From the NCBI RefSeq assembly GCF_029963765.1, contig NZ_JALBYU010000001.1, forward strand, positions 434,001-498,000: a stretch of 64,000 bases of DNA. Direction: 5' to 3'. Within the stretch, counting starts at the first letter, position 1; each line of letters begins with the position of its first letter. A program made the translations under genes and the position numbers. This DNA is from Pseudomonas sp. UYIF39. GTDB lineage: Bacteria > Pseudomonadota > Gammaproteobacteria > Pseudomonadales > Pseudomonadaceae. Below, piece by piece: positions 28,315 to 36,151 of this stretch. Under the pieces are notes generated by a model. The model was not told the origin of the DNA. It searched no databases and saw nothing but the letters and a program-made list of their open reading frames with translations.

Positions 28315-30789
28315 GTGCCGCAACACACCCCCGATCTTCCTCCTGAACTTCGTCCCTTGGCCGAGATGCCGCTGCTCAAGCGTCTGGCCGCCCGTTTCTT
28401 TGGTCACGGCCTGACGCGTCTGCGCGCACAGCACCGGGCATCCTGGCTGCACGGCCAGGCCGACGGCTTTCGCAGTGGGCACAGCGCCGGGGTGGATTAC
28501 GGCTATAAGGAAGGCAAGCTTGAAGGGTTGGAGGAAGGCCGGCAGGTATTACTGATCCGTGACTCGCGCTCGACCGAACACCGGCCGCCCACCGTTGACG
28601 AGAATCTGTTCGACGATTGGCGTCTGATGTTGAGCGCTGAGTTGAAGAAGCGCATGAAGACGGATGTCGCTCGACTGCTGCCACCGCACGCCCAGCCCAG
28701 CGCCGCGCAGTGGAAAATGATCTTCAGTGACACACCCTCGACCTCGGTGATTGCCGGCGCGGGTGCGGGCAAGTCGACCACGTTGGTGTTGCGTATTTTG
28801 CTGCTGACCCACTATCTGGGGTTCGAGCTGAGTTCGATGACGGTAGTGACCTTTACCCGTGAGTCGCGCAAAGATTTCATCAACAAACTGATCGAGCTGT
28901 TTGCACTCTGGGGCCGGTCACTCAGTTTCAAAGAGGCGCGAGATCTGGTGCGCACCTTCCATTCGCGAATCCTGCCGATGGTTCGCAGTCTACCGGGCTT
29001 CGAGCGGCTACAAGCCTTCGAAAACCTCAGTCATCGTGCGCAAAACGGCGACGAGGAGGTCGACAGCAATCCTTTCGACCTGCGCATCAACGACGCCCAG
29101 CGCCAGCAACTCAACGCTTGTTATCACAGCCTGCACACTCGCAATGAGCGCTTTCGCGAATTAATCAAGCCATTGTCCCGTCACGCGCTGCAACTCAAGG
29201 AACTGGAGCGCGATCACCCGGACGTGCAGAAGCGCATGGCCGTGACCGAACTGGCCGCCAAGCGAGATGAAGAGCTCTGCGACGCAATCGAAGATTTGTG
29301 GTTTCGCGCGGGCGCCTGGCCAATCAAAGGCATCGAACCGAAGCGCCAGGCGTTCGATATCAACGGCTCAACGTTTCATTGTCATGGCTATATTCCGAGC
29401 CTAGACGCTTGGGTGGTGCTGGGATTCGATCCCCGGGAAAACCCGCAGGTCAGCCGCCCGAATGCCAAATTGAGCGTGCGCGCGGAATGGGCGGTAAAGC
29501 GCACTCTGTTTCAAGCTTTCTGTCGTAAGCCGTTGATATGGTTGGATAGTTACGAGTCATCAAAACGTGTATTGGCGTCTCTTGGAGGCGATGCCAGTGC
29601 CGGGCCGGGCTTCGATTACAAGGTCAAGGGCGAGCTCAGCTCTGCACCGTTACTGGACTGTTTTGTCGCTGCCGCCGGGTTTATCGAGAATCTTGGCCTG
29701 GATGTACCCAATGCCGTGGGCCAGATGAATTTTGCCAAGGACGACCCGGACCGGTTTTTCTTCGAGGCCTTGAGCCTGTACTGGCGAGCGCTGGAAGATC
29801 ACTTGCTCGATCAGAAACCACCGGTGATGACCTACAACCGGATGTTCGCCTTGTTCAGCGAACATTCGCCGGAAAACCTGAAACTGCTGAACGATGAGTT
29901 GCTCAGGCCGATGTCGCACCTGATGATCGACGAATTTCAGGACGTATCGCCGCAGATTGTTTCCTGGATCCGCGCGAGCCTGACGGAAATCCGCAGTCGC
30001 GGCCCGGCCATGCACGTGGGGCGCGGCGCACAACGTTCCTCTTTGCTCTGTGTTGGCGATGACTGGCAGTCCATTTATGGCTGGCGGGGCAGTTCGCCGA
30101 CGTACTTCATGGAATTCAGCAAGGAGTTTCCGTCGCCGAGCACGACCAAAGTCATGCTCAGCGACAACTATCGCAGCCATCAGCACATCATTGATGCCGC
30201 CGAACATATCGTTCGTGCAGCGCCAGCGATCGCTGGCAAGAAGGCCAAGGCCAGTGGCGAGCCGAAGTCATTGCTGCCGGTTAACGTTCTCGATCGTGAC
30301 GATCCAGGCATGGCCAAACGCCTGATGGAGCATTACAGAAAGGGCGACTCAATCTTGATGCTTTATCGAAAAAGTAGCGATAAGTTATTGATAGAAGAAC
30401 ATATTCAGTCTGTAGTTGATGTGGATTCTAGCTTGCCGTACGAGGCGCGACGCCTCAAGCAACTGACTTATCACAGCGCCAAGGGACTTCAGGCTGACGC
30501 CGTGTTCCTGCTGGGTGATTGTCAGCACCTGACCAGTTCACCGTACAAGAACCAGATCTACCGCATGGCAGGTCTTGGCAAGACAGGCGACAGCGAAGCG
30601 TATGACAGCGCACAGAAAGACGAGATCCTGCGACTGGCTTACGTCGGCATCACTCGGGCGGTGAGTCATTGCTATTGGTATGTCGATGGGCAAGACACCC
30701 AGGCAGCCAACCTGCCTAAAGCTTCCGATCGGATCGGCAAAGGCAAGGCGTTCTTTGCCGATCACCGACTGGGCAAGACATCGGCGTGA
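28315..30789 (+). CDS. UvrD/Rep-like superfamily 1 DNA helicase
   Basis: 824 residues. Helicase motifs are in order: Q-like SAAQWKMIF (about 125), Walker A AGAGAGKSTT (about 145), motif Ia TFTRESRKDF, motif II MIDEFQDVSP (about 540), motif III VGDDWQSIYGWRGS (about 580), motif IV LSDNYRSH and motif VI YVGITRAVSHCYWY (about 780). The region between Ia and II is long and holds family-specific inserts. The first 120 residues are unusual: a basic helix followed by repeats of the type GYKEGKLEGLEEG. No nuclease motif is visible. It probably acts in repair or replication restart. The start is GTG 28315, with GGAG about 10 bases upstream. It stands alone, with a terminator after it. Confidence 0.92.
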   Translation: MPQHTPDLPPELRPLAEMPLLKRLAARFFGHGLTRLRAQHRASWLHGQADGFRSGHSAGVDYGYKEGKLEGLEEGRQVLLIRDSRSTEHRPPTVDENLFDDWRLMLSAELKKRMKTDVARLLPPHAQPSAAQWKMIFSDTPSTSVIAGAGAGKSTTLVLRILLLTHYLGFELSSMTVVTFTRESRKDFINKLIELFALWGRSLSFKEARDLVRTFHSRILPMVRSLPGFERLQAFENLSHRAQNGDEEVDSNPFDLRINDAQRQQLNACYHSLHTRNERFRELIKPLSRHALQLKELERDHPDVQKRMAVTELAAKRDEELCDAIEDLWFRAGAWPIKGIEPKRQAFDINGSTFHCHGYIPSLDAWVVLGFDPRENPQVSRPNAKLSVRAEWAVKRTLFQAFCRKPLIWLDSYESSKRVLASLGGDASAGPGFDYKVKGELSSAPLLDCFVAAAGFIENLGLDVPNAVGQMNFAKDDPDRFFFEALSLYWRALEDHLLDQKPPVMTYNRMFALFSEHSPENLKLLNDELLRPMSHLMIDEFQDVSPQIVSWIRASLTEIRSRGPAMHVGRGAQRSSLLCVGDDWQSIYGWRGSSPTYFMEFSKEFPSPSTTKVMLSDNYRSHQHIIDAAEHIVRAAPAIAGKKAKASGEPKSLLPVNVLDRDDPGMAKRLMEHYRKGDSILMLYRKSSDKLLIEEHIQSVVDVDSSLPYEARRLKQLTYHSAKGLQADAVFLLGDCQHLTSSPYKNQIYRMAGLGKTGDSEAYDSAQKDEILRLAYVGITRAVSHCYWYVDGQDTQAANLPKASDRIGKGKAFFADHRLGKTSA

Positions 30790-30815
30790 ACCGTCAAAGA
30801 TCGTCGCGTACAAAA

Positions 30816-30840
30816 AAGCCCACTTGACGTGGGCTTGTTG
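30816..30840 (+). terminator. Rho-independent terminator after the helicase gene
   Basis: AAGCCCAC (30816-30823), loop TTGAC, then GTGGGCTT (30829-30836) and a T-rich tail TGTTG. It lies between the helicase gene and the convergent DUF1652 gene and probably serves both. Confidence 0.85.
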
Positions 30841-30855
30841 TTGAGTGTTCAGCCT

Positions 30856-31128
30856 TCAGGCATAGCTCCTGAGGGCGGCGGGTGGAATGAAAGCCTCAAG
30901 CTCGTCTTCCACCGCTTCGATTATTCGTTCTACATCCGCAGCATTCATTACCGTCGCGCAAGGAATGCCGGCGATGGCGATCATGGTCTCGCCACTGGCA
31001 CGGTCAAATAGACGGGCAATCATGCTGCCCGGCGCATCCATGCTCGCCTCGAAACCCATGGGATGAAAATGCCAGCGCATCAGCTGGCAGGCGTTTGGAA
31101 AGGTGACTTTACTAAACCCTTTATTCAT
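30856..31128 (-). CDS. DUF1652-like small protein
   Basis: 90 residues starting MNKGFSKVTFPNACQLMRWHFHPMGFEA. The pattern of an N-terminal helix with an L-MRWHFHP element, then short beta strands (MIARLFDRASGETMIAIAGI) and a C-terminal helix RIIEAVEDELEAF, fits the DUF1652 family, which is common and multi-copy in Pseudomonas. The function is unknown. There is no signal peptide or membrane segment. It lies tail to tail with the helicase gene. The region upstream of its start (31129-31402) holds its promoter and that of the AraC gene but no other gene. Confidence 0.75.
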   Translation of the reverse strand: MNKGFSKVTFPNACQLMRWHFHPMGFEASMDAPGSMIARLFDRASGETMIAIAGIPCATVMNAADVERIIEAVEDELEAFIPPAALRSYA

Positions 31129-31402
31129 ATGTAGCCCGCCTTATTCATCGAGCGCTTCCTTTAGCTCATGTTAGGAGGGAAGAGCCCTCAATGGCTCAAC
31201 CGGTGACTGCCTTTAAAAGTAGCATCCAGATGTGAAGATAATGTGGATTTTTCAGGCCATTTGGCGATTGGTTCAGTTTTTTTGATGCAGGTCACGAGAA
31301 TGGTGGGTTTCCGGCAATTGGCTACCACTGGTTGGCCATTCATTGGCCATTGAAGCCGAGATGGAATTTCGGCAAGCTCGGCTTTTTCTCGCCGAGTCCT
31401 TT

Positions 31403-32218
31403 ATGCACGCCGATGATGATGGTCCACTGCAAACCCAGGCCACGGGTGACACGGTGATGCGTTATCACTTGCGCTGGAAACACCGGGACCTGGACGGGGT
31501 GATGGCGCTCTATCACCCAGAGATTCAGTACTGCGATTTTTTCCAGAACCGTGTGATGGGGCTGTCCGAATTACGTGAATACGTGCGCAGCAGCATGCCC
31601 CGAGATCCCGATGAGGCCCTGGAGCACTCGGACCGTATTCGTCTGGACGGCAACACGGCATTCATTCAGTACCGTATAACCCTTCGCGGCGGCGAAGGCC
31701 TGGTATCGTTCCGGGCCAGCGAGGCGATTACCGTCCGTGACGGACTGATCTGGCGGGTCAACGAATACGCCTCGCTGATGCATGAACAGCCCGTCAGCAA
31801 AGCCGCCAGCAGCCAACGCCCGGCAGTCAGTCGACTCGGGCTGTCTGCACGCCAGTTGAGTTTCATGGCTGAAGACTTGCAGCAGTATTTTCAGCGCCAA
31901 CAACCTTATCTCGATCCCGAACTCGACCTGCAACGGGTGGCGAAGGAGTGCGGGTATAGCCGCAATCAGATTTCCTACCTGCTGAATCAGGTGCTTGGCC
32001 AGAGCTTCTATCGATACGTTAACCAGGCACGCCTGCAGCATTTGCTCGCGGGACTGGATACCGCCACGCCGCCACTGCGTATCGACGAACTGGCGTTTGC
32101 CGCCGGGTTCAATTCGCTGTCGGCGTTTTACAGCTGCTTCCGTCAGCACACCGGCCAGTCGCCCAAAGCCTACGTAAAACAAATTTCTTTGCGTGCACGC
32201 GCGCAAGACAGCCCCTAA
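31403..32218 (+). CDS. AraC-family regulator with N-terminal NTF2/SnoaL-like domain
   Basis: About 271 residues from ATG 31403. The N-terminal part (about 15-130; TVMRYHLRWKHRDLDGVMALYHPEIQY, then SFRASEAITVRDGLIWRVNEY) has the NTF2/SnoaL-like fold pattern, here probably a ligand sensor. The C-terminal 100 residues contain two helix-turn-helix motifs of AraC type (LDLQRVAKECGYSRNQISYLL and IDELAFAAGFNSLSAFYSCFRQHTGQSPKAYV). The start is uncertain: ATG 31361 and TTG 31343 are in frame, none with a strong ribosome-binding site. It lies immediately upstream of the amine oxidase, cupin and polyamine-binding genes and is probably their regulator. Confidence 0.88.
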   Translation: MHADDDGPLQTQATGDTVMRYHLRWKHRDLDGVMALYHPEIQYCDFFQNRVMGLSELREYVRSSMPRDPDEALEHSDRIRLDGNTAFIQYRITLRGGEGLVSFRASEAITVRDGLIWRVNEYASLMHEQPVSKAASSQRPAVSRLGLSARQLSFMAEDLQQYFQRQQPYLDPELDLQRVAKECGYSRNQISYLLNQVLGQSFYRYVNQARLQHLLAGLDTATPPLRIDELAFAAGFNSLSAFYSCFRQHTGQSPKAYVKQISLRARAQDSP

Positions 32219-32268
32219 GTCCACGCACTAGGATCGACGCCATCGAAGTTTGAGTGGCGGAGTCTTGC

Positions 32269-33672
32269 ATGTCGGCGTGGCGCACTATCAGTTTGTGGAT
32301 GGATCAACTCGACGAGCCATTGTTGGCGCGTCCGGCGCTGGAACAGAATCTGGACGTCGACGTCGCCATCATTGGCGCGGGGTACACCGGGCTCTGGACC
32401 GCGTACTACCTCAAACGCCAGGCGCCCGACCTGAACATTGCCATCGTTGAAGCGCAAACCGCCGGTTTTGGCGCCTCGGGGCGTAACGGTGGCTGGCTGA
32501 TGGGCAATGTGCTGGGCGAAGACCGCTTGCTCGCCGACTTGCCGCCCGAACAGCGCCGGGCTTCTTTCGATTTGCTGCACGGCATTCCGGATGAAGTCGG
32601 GATTGTCCTCAAGCGTGAAGACATCGACTGCGATTACCGCAAAAGCGGGGTGCTGTATTGCGCTGCCCGCTATCCGGAACAGGAAGCCAGCCTTCGTCAC
32701 TATCTCGACACGCTCTATAGCCAGGGATTGACCGAAAGTGATTACCGCTGGCTCAGCCCTGAGCAGTTGGCGCAACAGATCAGAGTCGCCAAACCTTATG
32801 GCGGTATCTATGCACCGCACGTCGCGACCATTCACCCGGCAAAGTTAGTGCGAGGTCTGGCTCGGACGGTGGAGAGAATGGGCGTCAGGATTTACGAGAA
32901 CAGTCCGGTCACCCAATGGCAATCGGGTGGCCTGCGCACGGCGAAAGCCTCGGTTCGCAGCCATTGGATCGTGCCGGCGGTCGAAGGTTATTCGGTCACC
33001 TTGCCACCTTTGGGCCGTTATCAGCTGCCGGTGCAAAGCTTGATCGTGGCCACCGAGCCGCTATCCGCTGCCACGTGGGATGAAATCGGCCTGAGTCGCG
33101 GCCAGGCCTTCAGCGAAAGCAGCCGCCAAGTCACTTACGGTCAGCGCACGGCTGACAACCGGCTGGTGTTCGGCGCGCGGGGCGGTTATCAGTTTGCTGC
33201 CAAGTTGCGCCATGACTTCGACTTGACCACCAGCGAAGTGGAGCTGCGGCGTTATCTGTTTGGCGAACTCTTCCCGCAGCTCAAGAACGTGCGGATTACC
33301 CATGCCTGGGGCGGCAATCTGGGGATGTCCCGGCGTTTCAAGCCGCACATGCTCTGCGATCAGGCCAGCGGCATCGCCTTGTCGGGTGGCTATGGCGGGG
33401 AGGGCGTGGGTGCCAGCAACCTCGGTGGCCGTACTCTGGCCGACCTGATTCTGCAGCGCGACACCGAGCTGGTTCGCCAGCCGTGGGTCATCCAGGGAGG
33501 GCTCGACGCGCTCCGGGCCTGGGAGCCGGAGCCCTGCCGCTGGCTTGGTTACAACGCGATCATCCGCAGCTTCGCCCATGAAGACCAGACCCTGGCCAAC
33601 CCGGCCACCGCACCATGGCGTCGCAAACTGGCCAGCGGTATTGCCGGCTTCATGGAAGGTTTCATGCAGTAA
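32269..33672 (+). CDS. FAD-dependent amine oxidoreductase (gamma-glutamylputrescine oxidase-like)
   Basis: 467 residues of the DAO/glycine oxidase superfamily. The FAD-binding dinucleotide motif VAIIGAGYTGLWTAYYL lies at about 35-50, with the acidic end of the second strand in IVEAQTAGFGASGRNGGW. A late substrate/FAD region reads GYGGEGVGASNLGGRTLADL (about 375-395). Relatives oxidise gamma-glutamylputrescine or similar amines. The setting fits: a periplasmic polyamine-binding protein follows 432 bases later with a cupin between. ATG 32269 has GGAG at spacing about 6. The substrate is an inference. Confidence 0.88.
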   Translation: MSAWRTISLWMDQLDEPLLARPALEQNLDVDVAIIGAGYTGLWTAYYLKRQAPDLNIAIVEAQTAGFGASGRNGGWLMGNVLGEDRLLADLPPEQRRASFDLLHGIPDEVGIVLKREDIDCDYRKSGVLYCAARYPEQEASLRHYLDTLYSQGLTESDYRWLSPEQLAQQIRVAKPYGGIYAPHVATIHPAKLVRGLARTVERMGVRIYENSPVTQWQSGGLRTAKASVRSHWIVPAVEGYSVTLPPLGRYQLPVQSLIVATEPLSAATWDEIGLSRGQAFSESSRQVTYGQRTADNRLVFGARGGYQFAAKLRHDFDLTTSEVELRRYLFGELFPQLKNVRITHAWGGNLGMSRRFKPHMLCDQASGIALSGGYGGEGVGASNLGGRTLADLILQRDTELVRQPWVIQGGLDALRAWEPEPCRWLGYNAIIRSFAHEDQTLANPATAPWRRKLASGIAGFMEGFMQ

Positions 33673-33715
33673 ATGGCGCGCTTTTTATCTATAGGCTCAA
33701 TCGACAGGTACTCCC

Positions 33716-34057
33716 ATGAGCATCACGCAATTCAAGAACACTGCAACCCTGAAGCTGGAAGAGTCGAATCCAGTCGCCGTACCACTGGGCATGCCCGTGG
33801 CGGTGGCCTCGACCACCAGCGTTGAACGCGACGATGGCGTTGAAACCGGCGTCTGGGAATGCACCCCCGGTCGCTGGCGGCGGCAGATCGTCGCCCAGGA
33901 GTTCTGTCACTTCATCCAGGGGCGCTGCACGTTTACCGCGGATGACGGTGAAACCCTGCACATAGAAGCCGGCGATGCACTGATGTTGCCAGCTAACAGC
34001 CTCGGTATCTGGGATATCCAGGAAACCGTGCGCAAGACCTACGTTTTGATTTTTTGA
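33716..34057 (+). CDS. Cupin-domain protein of the amine-utilisation cluster
   Basis: 113 residues forming a single cupin barrel, with VWECTPGRWRRQIVAQEFCHFIQGRCTF and HIEAGDALMLPANSLGIWDI typical of the DUF861/ureidoglycolate hydrolase-like cupins found beside polyamine catabolic genes. The metal ligands are incomplete: there is one His in FCHF and no H-x-H pair. It may be a small-molecule-binding accessory. It lies 43 bases after the oxidase and 47 bases before the binding-protein gene, all on the same strand. Confidence 0.88.
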   Translation: MSITQFKNTATLKLEESNPVAVPLGMPVAVASTTSVERDDGVETGVWECTPGRWRRQIVAQEFCHFIQGRCTFTADDGETLHIEAGDALMLPANSLGIWDIQETVRKTYVLIF

Positions 34058-34104
34058 TCCTCTGATTGCCTGCCAACAACAACAAACCCATCAGGAATCG
34101 ACTC

Positions 34105-35190
34105 ATGATCCGAAAGACTCTGACTCTGGCTCCACTTGCGCTGTTCGCGACCCTCGGCCACGCGGCCGAGACCGTCAAGATCTACAACTGGTCGGAATAC
34201 ATCGCCCCGGACACCACCAAAAACTTCCAGAAAGAAACCGGCATCCCGTTCAGTTACGACGTCTTCGACAGCAACGAAACCCTCGACGGCAAATTGATGA
34301 CCGGCAAATCCGGCTACGATGTGGTCTTCCCGTCCAACCACTTCATGGCGCGACAGATTCAAGGCGTGGCGCTGAAGAAACTCGACAAGAGCCAACTGCC
34401 GAACTGGAAAAACCTCAACCCGGCGCTGCTCAAGGCCTTGCAAACCAACGATCCGGGCAACGAACACGGCTTCCCGTACCTCTGGGGCAGCACCGGCATC
34501 GGTTACAACATCGCCAAGGTCAAGGCCGTGTTGGGTGATAACGCGCCAGTGGACTCCTGGGATCTGATTTTCAAACCCGAAAACATGCAAAAGCTGCAGA
34601 AGTGCGGCGTGGCCATCCTCGACAACGGCCCCGAATTGTTGCCGGCGGCACTGAACTACCTGGGCCTGCCGCATCACAGCAAGAACCCGGAAGACTACAA
34701 AAAGGCTGAAGCGCTGCTGATGAAAGTCCGCCCGTATGTCAGCTATTTCCACTCGTCCAAGTACACCAGCGACCTGGCCAACGGCGACATCTGCGTGGCC
34801 GTCGGCTTCTCCGGTGACATTCTGCAAGCCGAAAACCGAGCGAAAGAAGCCAAGAACGGCGTCGACATCGGCTATGCGATTCCCAAGGAAGGCGCCGCGA
34901 TCTGGTTCGACATGGTCGCCATGCCGGTAGACGCTCCGGACGAAAAGGCCGGCTACGCCTTCATGAACTACCTGCTGCGCCCGGACGTCATGGCCAGCAT
35001 CAGCAATTATGTGCACTACGCCAACGGTAACGAGCAGGCCGACAGCCTGATCGACCCTGCGATCAAGAATGACACCAAGGTCTATCCGAGCCCGGACATG
35101 ATGGGGAAATTGTTTGCACTGGAGGCGATGCCGCTGAACATCGACCGAGTGCGCACGCGGGTCTGGAACAAGATTCGTACCGGGAGCTAA
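34105..35190 (+). CDS. Periplasmic polyamine-binding protein (PotF/SpuD-like)
   Basis: 361 residues. The signal peptide MIRKTLTLAPLALFATLGHA is probably cleaved before AETVKIYNWSEYI, which is the classic start of mature PotF-type proteins. Other typical parts are GYDVVFPSNHFMARQ, WGSTGIGYN and SYFHSSKYTSDLANGDICVAVG. It binds putrescine or spermidine for an ABC importer, but no ATPase or permease genes follow, so it must pair with a transporter elsewhere or act as a sensor-delivery protein. ATG 34105 has AGGAA 8 bases upstream. A hairpin terminator lies about 95 bases downstream, inside a transposase pseudogene. Confidence 0.92.
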   Translation: MIRKTLTLAPLALFATLGHAAETVKIYNWSEYIAPDTTKNFQKETGIPFSYDVFDSNETLDGKLMTGKSGYDVVFPSNHFMARQIQGVALKKLDKSQLPNWKNLNPALLKALQTNDPGNEHGFPYLWGSTGIGYNIAKVKAVLGDNAPVDSWDLIFKPENMQKLQKCGVAILDNGPELLPAALNYLGLPHHSKNPEDYKKAEALLMKVRPYVSYFHSSKYTSDLANGDICVAVGFSGDILQAENRAKEAKNGVDIGYAIPKEGAAIWFDMVAMPVDAPDEKAGYAFMNYLLRPDVMASISNYVHYANGNEQADSLIDPAIKNDTKVYPSPDMMGKLFALEAMPLNIDRVRTRVWNKIRTGS

Positions 35191-35216
35191 GGCTCGATGG
35201 AACAGGGGGCAATGGA

Positions 35217-35674
35217 ATGCCTGTTTATACAAATGCGGGTCAGCTACGCGTTGGTCGCTTCTCTGAGTCCGGACGTATTATTTGCTAACGGCTGTCGTTG
35301 ACCAACGGCAGCCGTTTTTTGTTGATTGGCGATTGGGGAGGTTGGTTGTTCAGGAGTTGCGTCAGGCGCAGGAGGAGGGTTGGGCGGGTTTTTTGACGTG
35401 GGTTGTGATGCCGGATCATATGCACTGCCTGGTACAGCTGCATGACAAGACGCTGGCGGAGCTGATGTGTCGAATCAAATCCCGGAGCGGTTTGGCGGTT
35501 AATCAGGCGTTAGGGCGGCGAGGGAGGTTGTGGCAGAAGGGGTATCACGATCGTGCGGTTCGGCGGGAGGAAGATGTGAAGGCGCTTGCCCGGTATGTCG
35601 TGGCCAACCCAATACGAGCAGGACTGGTGACACGCGTTCATGATTATCCGCTGTGGGATGCGTGTTGGTTGTGA
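35217..35674 (+). pseudogene. REP-associated tyrosine transposase (RAYT), frameshifted
   Basis: ATG 35217 starts a short frame reading M-P-V-Y-T-N then GQLRVGRFSESGRI and ending at TAA 35286-35288. The remainder continues in another frame from 35282 (LLTAVVDQRQPFFVDW) to the stop at 35674. In RAYT relatives these parts are joined as G-R-(I/V)-Y-L-L-T, so one T is missing around 35279-35281. The rest is well kept: the HUH motif MPDHMHCLVQL, the region LWQKGYHDRAVRREEDV and the Tyr in ARYVVANPIRAGL. RAYTs are IS200-like Y1 transposases that mobilise or maintain REP sequences, and two REPs lie directly downstream. Unless it is a sequencing error, the gene is inactive. Confidence 0.85.
35287..35320 (+). 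terminator. Rho-independent terminator inside the RAYT pseudogene
   Basis: AACGGCTGTCGTT (35287-35299), loop GACC, then AACGGCAGCCGTT (35304-35316) followed by TTTT. This is a 13-pair stem with one G-T pair. It lies about 95 bases after the polyamine-binding gene and is encoded within the RAYT segment LTAVVDQRQPFF. Confidence 0.85.
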
Positions 35675-35682
35675 GTATCTGA

Positions 35683-35789
35683 CGACTGCTGCGCAGCCGA
35701 ACGCAGCCTTCGGCAGCTGCTACAGGTTTCGCGTACACCGCAATCCTTGTAGCAGCTGGCGCAGCCTGCGTCCGGCGGCGCAGCAGTCG
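35683..35789. repeat. REP doublet (inverted pair) next to RAYT
   Basis: A REP at 35683-35726 (minus orientation, from CGACTGCTGCGCAGCC to GCTGCTACAGG) and one at 35749-35789 (plus orientation, from GTAGCAGCTGGCGCAG to CAGCAGTCG) face each other with a 22-base spacer, a typical REPIN layout. The same family occurs at 42771-42896 and 45929-46064. Confidence 0.85.
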
Positions 35790-36151
35790 CCAAAATCTAA
35801 AACCCAACAAATCTCTAACTGATATCAATGCGCTGGCACTCATATTAATAACTCACACAAAGTGAGACCCCATCGACAAAAAACAACTTACCTCTATTTA
35901 ATAATTAAATAACAAATTGTCCGACAATTTGCGCAAACCCTCATCTAACAAACAATATTTCGACAGCACAGGCATTGTTTTCGGGTACTTGCAGGAACAA
36001 CTCAATTTGACGTCAAAAAAAATGTAGACGTTTGATTTCGAATTGTGTCAGTTTTCTTTCGCCTTCATTGGGCGAGTGATAGGACGATCTCGCCAGAGAT
36101 TGTTGCTGTCTGACAAAAAACTGTTCCATAGCTAAACAAGGAAGTGTGTTT
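35790..36151 (+). promoter_or_regulatory. AT-rich control region and leader of aprA
   Basis: About 360 bases without a gene. It holds several perfect inverted repeats: CTCAC-acaaa-GTGAG (35852-35866), ATTTAAT-A-ATTAAAT (35896-35910), CAAATTGTCCGACAATTTG (35913-35931) and TTTGACGTCAAA (36006-36017). Nearer the gene, a hairpin GGCGAG...CTCGCC (36071-36094) presents AGGA in its 12-base loop, and a second GGA lies in ACAAGGAAG (36136-36144), which is the ribosome-binding site. Two such GGA motifs are what RsmA/RsmE-type proteins bind. The start of transcription cannot be fixed by eye. Confidence 0.65.
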
